Source of the DNA: an uncultured Porphyromonadaceae bacterium
GTDB taxonomy: Bacteria > Bacteroidota > Bacteroidia > Bacteroidales > Muribaculaceae
DNA length: 64,000 nt
Direction: 5' to 3'
NCBI GenBank assembly: GCA_900546365.1
Contig: URCF01000004.1
Coordinates: 119,638-183,637 of the forward strand
Below the pieces are notes generated by a model. The model ran no database searches. It was not told the origin of the DNA and worked only from the letters and a program-made list of their open reading frames with translations. The position numbers and the translations under genes are program-made. Below are positions 9,084 through 18,527 of this stretch, one piece after another. Position 1 is the first letter of the stretch. Each line of letters opens with the position of its first letter.

Positions 9084-11000
9084 CTAAAGGTTTAATGCAA
9101 TATCCTCTATCTGACGAAGCCATAGAGCCATACTTGCATCCGACGGCATACGCCAATCCCCTCGCGGAGAGAGCGACACCTCAGTCACCTTCGGGCCGTC
9201 GGGCATACAGGAGCGTTTGAACTGCTGGGTGAAGAACCGCACCACAAACACCTTGAGCCATTTCAAAATCTCAGCCGGAGCATACTCGCCTTCAAACGCC
9301 TGAACGGCAAGATAGAATACTTTATGAAGCGGGAAACTGTATTTCAGCCAATAGTAGAGATAGAAATCCTGCAACTCGTATGGTCCAACACTATTCTCCG
9401 TCACCTGGGATATCTCACCGTTGCCATCCGTGGGCTTCAGCTCCGGACTGATAGGTGTGGCCACGATGTCGCGCAATATCGATGCAACCTCGGGCATCCC
9501 CTCGGCCTCATATCCCTCGGCAATCCGAGCCACAATAGCGCGGATTAATGTCTTGGGCAAACCGGCATTGACCCCATACATCGAAATATGGTCGCCATTA
9601 TATGTGCACCATCCGAGGGCTATCTCCGACAGGTCGCCGGTTCCGAGCACAATCGCATTGCTCTGATTGGCCACATCCATCAATATCTGTGTGCGCTCTC
9701 TGGCCTGAGCGTTTTCGTAGGTCACATCTATTACCCCTGGGTCATGATTGATATCCTTGAAATGGCTCAATACCGCATTCTTGATTGAAATCTCCCGGGT
9801 GCTGACCCCGAGCAGCTCCATCAACCGGACAGCATTTCTGTAGGTACGCCCGCTGGTACCGAAGCCGGGCATCGTGATGGCCATTATGTCTGTCAACGGA
9901 TAACCGGCAGTTCTGAAAGCATTCACAGCCACAAGGAGAGCCAAAGTGGAATCCAGTCCGCCCGACACTCCGAGCACAATATTATGCGACGGCAACACCG
10001 ACAGGCGTTGAAGCAGCCCGGCAGTCTGCATACTCACCACCTCATCAAGATGCTCCACAGCATCCTTCCCATCCGGCACGAAAGGCAGCTTCGACAGCGG
10101 TCGGTTCACAAGCTTATATCCGAAATCATACGACCACATACGCTCATCATTTCCACTGCCCTTTTCGGCCACGAAATGAGCTGCACAATCATGAAAACTA
10201 CTATTGTTCAGCCTATTGGCCCTAATCAGCTCGACATCAATATCTGCAATGGTGTAGGTGGTGCCGGCGGTTAGTCTGTATCGGTTGTTGGAAGCCAGAA
10301 TCTCACCACATTCGGCTATAATCTGCTTGGGAAGAAATACCAGATCCGTTGATGATTCTCCCGGACCCGAGGATGCATAAACATAGCCGCAACTGCATTT
10401 TTTCGACTGCGACTGTATGATGCAGTTCAAACTATTGTACTTATACAGCACATCGTTGGACGCTGAGAGATTGAATATCACCTCAGCCCCTTTCATAGCG
10501 GCAAAGGTGGACGGAGCAACAGGCGCCCACAGATCCTCACATATATCCACGGCTATCAACACACCGCACTCCAGCTCCACAACTTCCGGATCAAGAGCAT
10601 CGTCGCCGGGTTGGAAGCGGCGTTTTTCGTAGAACTCTGAATAATCCGGCAAGTATGATTTGGTTATATCAGTGCGTCCCGAAGCCGAAAGGACACTCGC
10701 ACAGTTGTACAACGCTCCACCACAGATTTTCGGATACCCCACAATCACAGTGATATGCTTGTCCGATATATACTTACCGATACTGTCAACGCCCTTGGCC
10801 GCGGCAGCGAGCAGATCGGCGTTTTTCAACAGATCGCCGCAAGTATAGCCGGTGATACACAGTTCAGGAAACAGAGCCACATCCACGCCCTTGGCCACAA
10901 GTTCGTCAATGGCAAGGCATATATTCTTAACATTTTCATTCACATCTGCCACCCTCACTTTCGACGACACGGCGGCAACTCTGAGATATCCGTTTGTCAT
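9084..11000 (-). CDS. nadE: Glutamine-dependent NAD+ synthase
   Basis: 638 residues from the ATG at 11000 (MTNGYLRVAAVSSKVRV), which matches the usual Bacteroides length; an in-frame start at 11045 would only add a hydrophobic stretch. The N-terminal nitrilase-fold glutaminase domain carries the Glu (LFPELCITGY), Lys and Cys (AVDICEDLW) triad and releases ammonia. The C-terminal synthetase domain has the ATP pyrophosphatase loop LGVSGGLDSTLAL. It makes NAD from deamido-NAD in the final step of NAD biosynthesis. Confidence 0.95.
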   Translation of the reverse strand: MTNGYLRVAAVSSKVRVADVNENVKNICLAIDELVAKGVDVALFPELCITGYTCGDLLKNADLLAAAAKGVDSIGKYISDKHITVIVGYPKICGGALYNCASVLSASGRTDITKSYLPDYSEFYEKRRFQPGDDALDPEVVELECGVLIAVDICEDLWAPVAPSTFAAMKGAEVIFNLSASNDVLYKYNSLNCIIQSQSKKCSCGYVYASSGPGESSTDLVFLPKQIIAECGEILASNNRYRLTAGTTYTIADIDVELIRANRLNNSSFHDCAAHFVAEKGSGNDERMWSYDFGYKLVNRPLSKLPFVPDGKDAVEHLDEVVSMQTAGLLQRLSVLPSHNIVLGVSGGLDSTLALLVAVNAFRTAGYPLTDIMAITMPGFGTSGRTYRNAVRLMELLGVSTREISIKNAVLSHFKDINHDPGVIDVTYENAQARERTQILMDVANQSNAIVLGTGDLSEIALGWCTYNGDHISMYGVNAGLPKTLIRAIVARIAEGYEAEGMPEVASILRDIVATPISPELKPTDGNGEISQVTENSVGPYELQDFYLYYWLKYSFPLHKVFYLAVQAFEGEYAPAEILKWLKVFVVRFFTQQFKRSCMPDGPKVTEVSLSPRGDWRMPSDASMALWLRQIEDIALNL

Positions 11001-11089
11001 AACACAAAATTTCCACAAAAATAGTAACAAAAATAATCTTATCACAATTTTTTGTCACTATACAATGCTGTACTGTGAACATTAGTGCC

Positions 11090-11097
11090 TATCTTTG
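11090..11097 (+). promoter_or_regulatory. -7 box for the outer-membrane barrel gene
   Basis: TATCTTTG matches TAnnTTTG, 52 bases before the ATG at 11150 and in the divergent gap with nadE. No clear -33 element. Confidence 0.6.
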
Positions 11098-11149
11098 TAT
11101 TATAATTAAAAAATGTATTTTTAACATAATCCATACATTATCCCCGGAT

Positions 11150-11638
11150 ATGAAGCGCATACTTTCATTCATCACCGTACTGGCCCTCTCTCTAATCTGC
11201 CTCACCCCCAACCAAGCCTCGGCCGGCGAAAAAAGCGTTGGTCTGAGAGCCGGATACACCACAAGAAACGAAACAGGTGTAGCCGGACTGTATTTCCAAT
11301 ATCGCTTCATCCCCAGATTCAGGCTATCGGCGTCAGTTGACTACGCCGTATCGCACAAAAACCGCGATGCGTTCTTCTTCAATGTCGATGGTCACGCTCC
11401 GTTCAACATCGCCCCGAAGGTGGAGCTTTATCCACTGGCCGGATTCACTTTTGCCACTTACAATCAGCATAACGCCGATGACTCATCCTCGCGTGTCAAC
11501 CGTTTCGGTGCCAACGTGGGTGCCGGTGCCGGATTCAGGGTCACTCCCTCGTTAAGACTCGGATTTGAAGGCAAATTCCAGTATGTGAAGCATCTGTCGG
11601 CAGGGGTTTTCACCGTGTCAATCGGTTATATGTTCTGA
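11150..11638 (+). CDS. Small outer-membrane beta-barrel protein
   Basis: 162 residues from the ATG at 11150, where a classic signal peptide begins (MKRILSFITVLALSLICL, cleaved near QASA-GE). The rest alternates short amphipathic strands (VGLRAGYTTRN, GLYFQYRFIPRFRLSASVDY, LRLGFEGKFQYV) and ends in a C-terminal Phe (TVSIGYMF), the signature of an outer-membrane barrel inserted by BAM; its size fits an eight-stranded barrel. The function is unknown. Its TGA shares a base with the ATG of the glycosyltransferase, so the two are translationally coupled. Confidence 0.82.
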   Translation: MKRILSFITVLALSLICLTPNQASAGEKSVGLRAGYTTRNETGVAGLYFQYRFIPRFRLSASVDYAVSHKNRDAFFFNVDGHAPFNIAPKVELYPLAGFTFATYNQHNADDSSSRVNRFGANVGAGAGFRVTPSLRLGFEGKFQYVKHLSAGVFTVSIGYMF

Positions 11639-12585
11639 TGGACCCACGGCTGAGCATCATACTCCCCTACCACAACTCGGAGGCCACTCTAGAGCGCACA
11701 CTCATGTCGCTCGCCAACCAGACGGCTCCGGCTCTGGAGCTGCTGCTGGTCAACGATGGCAGCACCGACCGCAGCCACGACATAGCTGCGGCTTTCATCA
11801 AATCTCATTCTTCAAGCCAACTCCGGCTTGTGGACATCAGCTACGAATTTCAGCGGGGTTCCTCCGAAGCATTCAACCTCGGAATGAAACACGCCACCGC
11901 ATCCTACGTGTGCAAATGCGACAGCGACGACACTCTCCCTCCCGACTACTACGATGTGATGCTCCAGACCGCTGACGCCAATGATGCCGATATAGTGGCC
12001 TCTCCTATCCGACTTATTTGCGGACAGTGCATAAAGACACTCGCTCCCCGCAATTTCGGAGACCTCAACAGAATGGCTGTCAACACCCCCAATTTTTCGC
12101 TCTGCAATAAAATCATCCGCCGCTCCCTGCTGGCCGACAACAATATTGAAGCCTACCCGCACATCAATTGCTGGGAGGATTTGGGAGTTATAGCCCGGCT
12201 GATGGCATTGAGGCCCAAAACCTGTGTGGTCAACTCCGTCAGCTATAATTACTACCTCACCCCGGGACGCACATCCTTATCACGCAGCGACTGCTCCACG
12301 CTTCTTCGTGACCATCTGCTCACCGCCATGCTGCTGGAAATATGGTTCTCAGGGCACAGCCTCGACAAGACTTTTGCCGAGTTCCTGCATTATCTCAAAT
12401 TTCTCAGCAAGGTGAAAATGCTCAGATGTAAGCCGCGCAATATCGACCGATGGAAACGCACATTTCCCGAAGCCAATCAAGGAATAATGCACCTGCACAA
12501 TGTGGCCTTGCCTATCAGACTGGGATTCGTTGCAATAGCAAAACTACCCACCAGCATCTGCCAATGGGTAGCGGATAAGTTCTGA
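11638..12585 (+). CDS. Glycosyltransferase family 2
   Basis: 315 residues. The GT-A fold shows LSIILPYHNSEATLERTL at the N-terminus, ELLLVNDGSTDRS, and a metal/nucleotide-sugar motif KCDSDDTLPPDYY near residues 97-109. It probably transfers a sugar onto a surface glycan or lipid on the cytoplasmic side; donor and acceptor cannot be told. It overlaps the barrel gene by one base. No polysaccharide locus surrounds it, so it is an orphan glycosyltransferase. Confidence 0.87.
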   Translation: MDPRLSIILPYHNSEATLERTLMSLANQTAPALELLLVNDGSTDRSHDIAAAFIKSHSSSQLRLVDISYEFQRGSSEAFNLGMKHATASYVCKCDSDDTLPPDYYDVMLQTADANDADIVASPIRLICGQCIKTLAPRNFGDLNRMAVNTPNFSLCNKIIRRSLLADNNIEAYPHINCWEDLGVIARLMALRPKTCVVNSVSYNYYLTPGRTSLSRSDCSTLLRDHLLTAMLLEIWFSGHSLDKTFAEFLHYLKFLSKVKMLRCKPRNIDRWKRTFPEANQGIMHLHNVALPIRLGFVAIAKLPTSICQWVADKF

Positions 12586-12622
12586 AAAAACGCTATTCTT
12601 ACGAATGTTGATACAGATAGCG
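12585..12622 (-). terminator. Probable terminator of the acyl-CoA synthetase gene
   Basis: Read on the minus strand, CGCTAT / ATAGCG with a 20-base loop is followed by six T. The stem begins inside the last codons of the synthetase gene, just before its stop. Confidence 0.5.
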
Positions 12623-14260
12623 CTTGATGGATCGTTTGGGAGTTTTCTCAAACTCCTCGCTCATGATTCTCACCGTGGCTATCTGTGAGTATGTCGGAAG
12701 CTCTTTGTTGAGCTGCACACGGTTCTCCTCCATAAGCTGCTCTATATCGCTTTCGCCAAGTCCTTGCTTGGAGCTGTTCTCGAAATCAGGGAACACAAGA
12801 GCCACAAGTTTGCCATTGTCATCAATCACCACAGACTCACACACAAACGGCATATTGTTGAGCGCCTGCTCTATCTCCTCCGGATATATGTTCTGCCCCG
12901 AAGGACCAAGTATCATATTCTTGTCGCGACCGCGAAGATAGATGAAATTGTCACTGTCAATGCACCCTATGTCGCCGGTGTCGAGCCATCCATCGGCATC
13001 AATCGCCTTCTTGGTGGCCTCCGGATTCTTGAAATAACCGAGCATCACATTGTCGCCTTTCACCTTTATCACACCGGGAATATTGACAGGATCGGATGAT
13101 TCCACTTTCGCTATCATCCTGTCCACAACCCTGCCGCAAGAAGCGGGGCGCGCCTCATTCCATGGAGCGTAGGATATAAGCGGGCCACACTCTGTCATGC
13201 CGTAACCCACAGTGAACGGAAATCCTATGCGGCGAAGGAATGTTTCAACATCCTTGTTCAGGCCTGCACCACCAATAATTATCTCTTTGAGATTGCCGCC
13301 GAAAGTGGCAGTGAGCTGCTGCTTGATTTTGCCCAGCAGACGGTCGTCCACAAAAGGCACATGCATCAGTATCTTCATCATCGGCTTTTCAAGCAGCGGG
13401 AAAACCCTTGTTTTGATAATCTTTTCAATGATGAGCGGCACCGACACGATGATTTTCGGCTTGATTTCGGCGAAAGCCTCCATAATGACACGGGGCGATG
13501 GGGTGCGGGTGAGGAAATTGATATGACAACCGCGCACAAATTCGTGTATAAGATCTATAGTCAGACCATACATGTGGGCCAACGGAAGCATGCTTACAGT
13601 GGCATCACCGGCCTCGAGATATGGTATTCCTTCGATACAGAACTGCACATTACTCCAAAGGCATCGCTCACTAAGCATCACCCCTTTGGAGAACCCGGTG
13701 GAGCCGGATGTATAGTTAATCATCACAAGTTCATCAGCACCCACTTCACAAGCTGTGAAATCCTCGGGTGTGAAACGTTCGGGGAACTTACGGCCAAACA
13801 ACTCATTGAGATGGTCTCTTGCCATCGACAACGCCTCCGAGCGGGAGTCAAACAAGGAGTAGTCCTGTATGCACAGCACTCCGTCAAGGGATGTCATGGC
13901 TCCCGGATCAAGATTTTCCCATATCGCGGTGTCAACGAACAGCAGCTTTGCATCGCTGTGGTTCACAAGATGGTGGATATTGTCAGGCTTGAAATCGCTG
14001 AGAATAGGCACCACAACAGCTCCATAGGTCATCACAGCAAAGAAAGCGACGGCCCATTGGGCGGAGTTTCGGCCGCAGAGCGCAATCTTGTCGCCGTGTT
14101 TAATACCGCACTCCTCAAAGAGAATGTGAAGTTTGGCCGATTTGCGAGCCACATCCCGATACTGATAGGATGTGCCGTGAAAGTCGGTAAGTGCCAGCAG
14201 ATCCCAGTTGTTGCGGATTGCTCCTACGATATATTCATTGAGAGTATTGTAATATTCCAT
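12599..14260 (-). CDS. AMP-dependent synthetase / long-chain fatty acid-CoA ligase
   Basis: 553 residues from the ATG at 14260 (MEYYNTLNEYIVGAIRNNW); the -7 promoter box at 14286-14293 rules out the earlier in-frame ATG at 14296. ANL-family motifs appear in order: P-loop-like INYTSGSTGFSKGVMLS, YGMTECGPL, DTGDIGCI, GRDKNMILGPSGQNI and the catalytic-Lys region KRSIKRYLY. It activates a carboxylic acid as an acyl-adenylate and passes it to CoA or a carrier. A fatty acid is the likely substrate by family, but acyl specificity cannot be read here. Confidence 0.88.
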   Translation of the reverse strand: MEYYNTLNEYIVGAIRNNWDLLALTDFHGTSYQYRDVARKSAKLHILFEECGIKHGDKIALCGRNSAQWAVAFFAVMTYGAVVVPILSDFKPDNIHHLVNHSDAKLLFVDTAIWENLDPGAMTSLDGVLCIQDYSLFDSRSEALSMARDHLNELFGRKFPERFTPEDFTACEVGADELVMINYTSGSTGFSKGVMLSERCLWSNVQFCIEGIPYLEAGDATVSMLPLAHMYGLTIDLIHEFVRGCHINFLTRTPSPRVIMEAFAEIKPKIIVSVPLIIEKIIKTRVFPLLEKPMMKILMHVPFVDDRLLGKIKQQLTATFGGNLKEIIIGGAGLNKDVETFLRRIGFPFTVGYGMTECGPLISYAPWNEARPASCGRVVDRMIAKVESSDPVNIPGVIKVKGDNVMLGYFKNPEATKKAIDADGWLDTGDIGCIDSDNFIYLRGRDKNMILGPSGQNIYPEEIEQALNNMPFVCESVVIDDNGKLVALVFPDFENSSKQGLGESDIEQLMEENRVQLNKELPTYSQIATVRIMSEEFEKTPKRSIKRYLYQHS

Positions 14261-14285
14261 GTCGTTTGCAGTAAATTTTGCCCTG

Positions 14286-14293
14286 CAAAAGTA
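14286..14293 (-). promoter_or_regulatory. -7 box for the acyl-CoA synthetase gene
   Basis: TACTTTTG on the minus strand, 25 bases before the ATG at 14260. It fixes the choice of start codon. Confidence 0.6.
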
Positions 14294-14347
14294 CATATAA
14301 TAAAGTAAAATATTGCGAAAAGAAGCGGATAAATCAACAATTCCTAT

Positions 14348-14355
14348 TACTTTTG
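14348..14355 (+). promoter_or_regulatory. -7 box for the TlpA-like gene
   Basis: TACTTTTG, 23 bases before the ATG at 14379. It lies downstream of the in-frame TTG at 14313 and so argues against that start. Confidence 0.6.
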
Positions 14356-14378
14356 TATCAATAAAAATTTATGTTACA

Positions 14379-15434
14379 ATGAAAATCAAACATTTACTCA
14401 GTTCATCTGCCTTGGTGGCTGTAGCCGTGGCCTGTGCGTCAGCTACCGCACCGAACTACACCGTCACAATCCCTCTGTCAGAAGATGAGGACGACATGGT
14501 GGCATATATCGTGGATTTTGACTCCGGCGAAGCTATCGACAGCACGGTCGTGGCAAACGGCGTGGCAAAATTTCAAGGCAATATCGCCAACCCTGTCATG
14601 GCCACTGTATCCATGGAAGGCTCCCGTCTCGGCACTCTCGTTCTCGAACCCGGCCAAATCAATGTGGATGTGAAGGCACGCAAAATCACCGGCACTCCTA
14701 TCAACGACTATGTGGACAATTGGGAATCCCAAATCAATGACCTTCAGAATCAGGCCAAATCACTGCCCAGAGACAGCTCCTTTGAACATAAATCGCAGGA
14801 ACTTTACAACAAATATTTAGCACTCAACAAGAAAGCTTTTGACGACAATGCCAACAACGCTTTCGGCTACTATCTCTTCTTGCAGGAGTGCTACGACAGC
14901 GACCTGAAAGGTCTTGACGAAAAGGTCAAGCAGTATCCTCAGTTTGCCAACGGCAAGCGTATTGCAAAACTCCGCTCCGCTCTCGTCAACAAAGAGGAGA
15001 CTTCTGTTGGCCATAAATTCAAGGATTTCGCCGTTACCAACGATGGCAAAACCCAGCGCCTGAGCGACTATGTAGGTAAAGGCAAATACACCCTTGTTGA
15101 TTTCTGGGCAAGCTGGTGCGGTCCCTGCATCCGCGAAACTGCTGTCATCAAGGAGCTGTACAATAAATACCATGACAAAGGTCTTGAAGTACTTGGCGTG
15201 GCTGTGTGGGATCAACCGGAGAACACACTCAAAGCCATAGAGCAGCATCAGCTGCCTTGGAATCAGATTATCAACGCACAGACTATCCCCACCGACCTCT
15301 ACGGCATCTCGGGTATTCCGTGCATAATTCTATTTGACCCTGAAGGCAATATCGTCAGCCGCGACAAGCAGGATGAAGCTCTCAAGAACGATGTGGACGC
15401 CGCTATGCTCAAAGCCGCAGCCATCGAAAACTGA
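14379..15434 (+). CDS. TlpA-like thiol-disulfide oxidoreductase with DUF4369 domain
   Basis: 351 residues. The N-terminus (LVAVAVACASA) fits a signal peptide with a possible lipidated Cys19, though the lipobox is imperfect. Residues ~27-120 resemble DUF4369, the domain usually found before thioredoxin domains in Bacteroidales. Residues ~215-345 are a thioredoxin fold with active site Cys247-Gly-Pro-Cys250 (FWASWCGPC) and the cis-Pro loop GISGIPCIILF. It probably keeps envelope thiols reduced in the periplasm; partners are unknown. A bidirectional terminator follows. Confidence 0.9.
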   Translation: MKIKHLLSSSALVAVAVACASATAPNYTVTIPLSEDEDDMVAYIVDFDSGEAIDSTVVANGVAKFQGNIANPVMATVSMEGSRLGTLVLEPGQINVDVKARKITGTPINDYVDNWESQINDLQNQAKSLPRDSSFEHKSQELYNKYLALNKKAFDDNANNAFGYYLFLQECYDSDLKGLDEKVKQYPQFANGKRIAKLRSALVNKEETSVGHKFKDFAVTNDGKTQRLSDYVGKGKYTLVDFWASWCGPCIRETAVIKELYNKYHDKGLEVLGVAVWDQPENTLKAIEQHQLPWNQIINAQTIPTDLYGISGIPCIILFDPEGNIVSRDKQDEALKNDVDAAMLKAAAIEN

Positions 15435-15460
15435 TCAGCTTATCCCCTAAAACCCTAAAA

Positions 15461-15498
15461 AAACTGCCCGGAGCATATATGCTTCAGGCAGTTTTTTT
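15461..15498. terminator. Bidirectional terminator between convergent genes
   Basis: AAACTGCC / GGCAGTTT stem whose inner arms also pair (gagcatata / tatgctt), with T runs on both strands. It serves the TlpA-like gene and the converging SPOR gene, whose stop codon lies in the T run. Confidence 0.9.
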
Positions 15499-16006
15499 AT
15501 CGCACAAGATGGGCGGCGCGGAGAACGTAAGGGAACGGTGCCTGCAACACCAGATTATTGTCTGCCGTCAGCGAGTCAAGCAGTTCCTTGGCAGCAACGG
15601 GTGTTGACACACTTCCGGCTACCACATAATAATGTCCGAGCCTGTTGTGCACCACAAACGGATGCCCGTATCCCAATCCGCTCAATCGTTGGGTCATCGA
15701 CACAGCATTGAACCGCTGACGGAAGGTTCCGGCCACCACATTGTACAGCTTAAGGTCAGCAGCCTCGCCGCCACCCTCTTTTGTCACACCGAGCGGTTCT
15801 GTGCGCACAGGGAGTGTGACGCCTCCGATATTCATATCTTTAGGCAAAGATTCATTTTTCAGCCCGAGTGCCGACAGCGAATCGCCGGTGTCATACTGTT
15901 TCTCTTTGGCCTTCTCATACGCCGCACGATAGTTGGCCTCAGTGGTGCGGCATGAACTGAATCCCAGAGCTGCGACAACCGCAGCCAACAATAGTATTTT
16001 TTTCAT
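15497..16006 (-). CDS. SPOR-domain lipoprotein
   Basis: 169 residues. A lipoprotein signal (LLLAAVVAALGFSSC, lipid on Cys19) is followed by a linker and a C-terminal SPOR domain (KLYNVVAGTFRQRFNAVSMTQRL...HYYVVAGSVSTPVAAKELLDSL). SPOR domains bind denuded peptidoglycan glycan strands, often at division sites. It is the last gene of a four-gene minus-strand unit; its ATG overlaps the preceding phosphodiesterase stop as ATGA. Confidence 0.87.
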   Translation of the reverse strand: MKKILLLAAVVAALGFSSCRTTEANYRAAYEKAKEKQYDTGDSLSALGLKNESLPKDMNIGGVTLPVRTEPLGVTKEGGGEAADLKLYNVVAGTFRQRFNAVSMTQRLSGLGYGHPFVVHNRLGHYYVVAGSVSTPVAAKELLDSLTADNNLVLQAPFPYVLRAAHLVR

Positions 16007-16509
16007 TCCAATATCTGTTTTCCGAGTTTGATAACTTCAAGTTCCTTTATGGTGCCCTCATCGATGGTGATACGCACGAGTGTCCTTTCTTTCTGCCATC
16101 CATGCCACCCGGCTGCTCCGGGGTTCACATGAAGCAGTTCAAGCTCAGGATCCGGAATCACCTTGAGGATGTGGGAATGTCCGCATACCATCAGTTTTAT
16201 ATTCTCCGACTTCAGAAGCTGCTTCACTCCGGGAGAATACCGCCCGGGGTAGCCTGCGATATGTGTCATCCATACCTTCACACCCTCTACCTCGAATGTG
16301 AGAGTTTCGGGACACACCCTGCGCACTTCGCCATGGTCGATATTTCCGCATACCACCCGCACAACAGGACACACCTCCTTGAGTTTGTTGACAATAGATA
16401 TATCGCCCACATCACCGCAATGCCATATCTCGCTGCAGCAGGCAAAATGCGCGGCATATCTGTCATCCCAGCACGAGTGGGTGTCCGATAAAATTCCTAT
16501 GGTTTTCAT
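16003..16509 (-). CDS. YfcE/MJ0936-family metallophosphodiesterase
   Basis: 168 residues. Calcineurin-like metal ligands: GILSDTHSCWD (D, H), WHCGDVGD (D), VCGNIDH (N), WMTHIAGYPG (H) and MVCGHSHILKV (HxH). The family hydrolyses phosphodiesters in vitro; the natural substrate is usually unknown. ATGA overlaps with both neighbours show tight coupling to the glycosidase-like lipoprotein upstream and the SPOR lipoprotein downstream. Confidence 0.88.
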   Translation of the reverse strand: MKTIGILSDTHSCWDDRYAAHFACCSEIWHCGDVGDISIVNKLKEVCPVVRVVCGNIDHGEVRRVCPETLTFEVEGVKVWMTHIAGYPGRYSPGVKQLLKSENIKLMVCGHSHILKVIPDPELELLHVNPGAAGWHGWQKERTLVRITIDEGTIKELEVIKLGKQILE

Positions 16510-18524
16510 TTCCTTATCATTCTGACATAATCAATCACTATCGGAAGCGGATTGCGGACATCGTTGACGCAATAAGGTACTTCCCTGACTATCTCGAAAG
16601 TATTCTTGCCCTGACGAAGATGTGCAGTCAAAACGTTGGAGAACAAGCCACTGCCGAAAGTCGAGGAACCCGACTGTGGGAATATCAACGCGCCGGTCCT
16701 CTGACCGTTCACATACAGCATCCTTATAGGGCAAATGTCGCTGCTCAGCAGCGAATCGCCCAAGGCCATATAGTTGACATCAATATAATATTCACCCGCA
16801 CTCATGGAGTCGGTATAGAATTTTATAGAACGGTTTTTTATCCTCGTGGATTCCACATAGCGCTTGGAGATTATTTTATCCTCAATCAATCCTGTGCCAC
16901 GCTTGACGAAATACTCCGGCTGCACCAATGTCTGCCTATCTTTGGGAACAACCCACAGGGGACGACACACAAATCCACCCTCGCCGCTGCTGTTTTCAGC
17001 CTCAATCGCATACACGGTGCTTCCCGAAGACGATGGAAGCAGAAATGTGGAATGTTCCAGTTCGTCATTATACACTCCGTTGACATACACATTATATATA
17101 TAGCGGTCATCGTAGTTCACTATCTTGCTTGTCCCAGAAGTGCGCCACTGCACTACCGGCGTGGCAGGAAACGGGGACGGGGGATTCTCCGGCGCATCAT
17201 CTTTGTCAAGCTCTCCCGACAGCACTATCCTGACTGTGTGGTGGCCCTCGATATCGGATTTCACCAACGGGCTGCGCTGCACCTTGTCGTCAATGTAAAA
17301 CGATTCAACGATATTGCCGGTGCCGACTATTTCGATTCGCAACACACTGCCGCGGTAATGAAAATTATCTATCACTTTCTCTCCACGGAGCACCGTCGGC
17401 ACCTTGGGCGCGAACCGTATCCCCTCCTGCCCGAAGCTCATTCCGGCTATCACCCTGAAGTTCAAAGCCGGAACATCTATCGCATCGCCGGATTGCAGGA
17501 CTGAGTGACACAGCACACCTATCGCAGCACACAAGGCATCGTTATTATTGGCCTTGGCCGATGCCACCCCCCACAATACAGCCTCAATCGGACGGCTCCG
17601 CACAGGCAGATAAGTGGAGCCGACAATTACCTTGGCCATATCGTCTGTGGCCACTGAAAACAGAATCCCGAGACTCAGTCCGGTTAAATCAACCGCGGGC
17701 GACTGCATCGGATAAAGATTGCCATACAGGCAAGAGGAATACCTCTCCTTGTCGGCCATCCAGAAATTCATATTTATATCGTCGGCAAGTTTGACATGCA
17801 AATCCCCATAATCTTTGGATGTTTCCAGGCTTCCGAGTGCCATGTCCATCTTTGACAGAATACGGATTGCTTCGGCATACTCCACGTTTGCAGCAAGCCA
17901 ACAGGCTTGATACATATCCACCGGCCCCATCCATTGCGGACAATACCCGGAACTGCCGGCCACCTTTCCCTGAACGCCGTGAAACAAGCCTGTGTTTCTA
18001 TCCATGCACACAAGCAGTCCGTTGTCAATGAACGAAGCAGTGACATCGCGAGCCTCCCGGAGCCATGCGTTGTCGCCGGTCACCTTATACACCTCCCAGG
18101 CAGCGACCACCCACATCGCTTGATTTCCGGCAAGCGGCCATATCTTGGCATCAAGCCCCATCCATCCGTCGGAAACCATCCCCCGCAATATCTCCATGGA
18201 GCGTCGGGGGTCAATATATGCCAGCGACAGATATATGGACAAACAGATATCACGCGTATTCAGATTCACTCCGTCAATCCCCTCCACTCCGGCCTCATAC
18301 AGTTGGTTGATCAATGTTTGGCGCGACGAATACCGGGGATACTCAATGCTGTATCGGGCCTCTGACACCGTAGCGGTCAAAACATTTCCGCTATCGGATA
18401 CCACACTGTCGGTAAACACAGTGAACTCGCTGCATGAATATATCACATCACGGTTATTCCTTGGCTTGGAGCAACCAAAAAAAATAACCGTGAGCAATAA
18501 TATGACGCAGCAGCGTGATTTCAT
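16506..18524 (-). CDS. Lipoprotein with a six-hairpin glycosidase-like domain
   Basis: 672 residues. A lipoprotein signal (CCVILLLTVIFFGC, Cys18) suggests anchoring in a membrane. Residues ~80-350 have the W/Y-rich alternating helices of an alpha/alpha toroid glycosidase (NTRDICLSIYLSLAYIDPRR, WPLAGNQAMWVVAAWEVYKVTGD, GYCPQWMGPVDMYQACWLAANVEYAEA), similar to MGH1-like or rhamnosidase-type hydrolases. The C-terminal ~150 residues resemble a CBM6/35-like beta-sandwich (MSAGEYYIDVNYMALGD, LRQGKNTFEIVRE). I cannot name catalytic residues or substrate with confidence. It starts 3 bp after the malic enzyme stop and overlaps the phosphodiesterase start. Confidence 0.55.
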   Translation of the reverse strand: MKSRCCVILLLTVIFFGCSKPRNNRDVIYSCSEFTVFTDSVVSDSGNVLTATVSEARYSIEYPRYSSRQTLINQLYEAGVEGIDGVNLNTRDICLSIYLSLAYIDPRRSMEILRGMVSDGWMGLDAKIWPLAGNQAMWVVAAWEVYKVTGDNAWLREARDVTASFIDNGLLVCMDRNTGLFHGVQGKVAGSSGYCPQWMGPVDMYQACWLAANVEYAEAIRILSKMDMALGSLETSKDYGDLHVKLADDINMNFWMADKERYSSCLYGNLYPMQSPAVDLTGLSLGILFSVATDDMAKVIVGSTYLPVRSRPIEAVLWGVASAKANNNDALCAAIGVLCHSVLQSGDAIDVPALNFRVIAGMSFGQEGIRFAPKVPTVLRGEKVIDNFHYRGSVLRIEIVGTGNIVESFYIDDKVQRSPLVKSDIEGHHTVRIVLSGELDKDDAPENPPSPFPATPVVQWRTSGTSKIVNYDDRYIYNVYVNGVYNDELEHSTFLLPSSSGSTVYAIEAENSSGEGGFVCRPLWVVPKDRQTLVQPEYFVKRGTGLIEDKIISKRYVESTRIKNRSIKFYTDSMSAGEYYIDVNYMALGDSLLSSDICPIRMLYVNGQRTGALIFPQSGSSTFGSGLFSNVLTAHLRQGKNTFEIVREVPYCVNDVRNPLPIVIDYVRMIRK

Positions 18525-18527
18525 CTA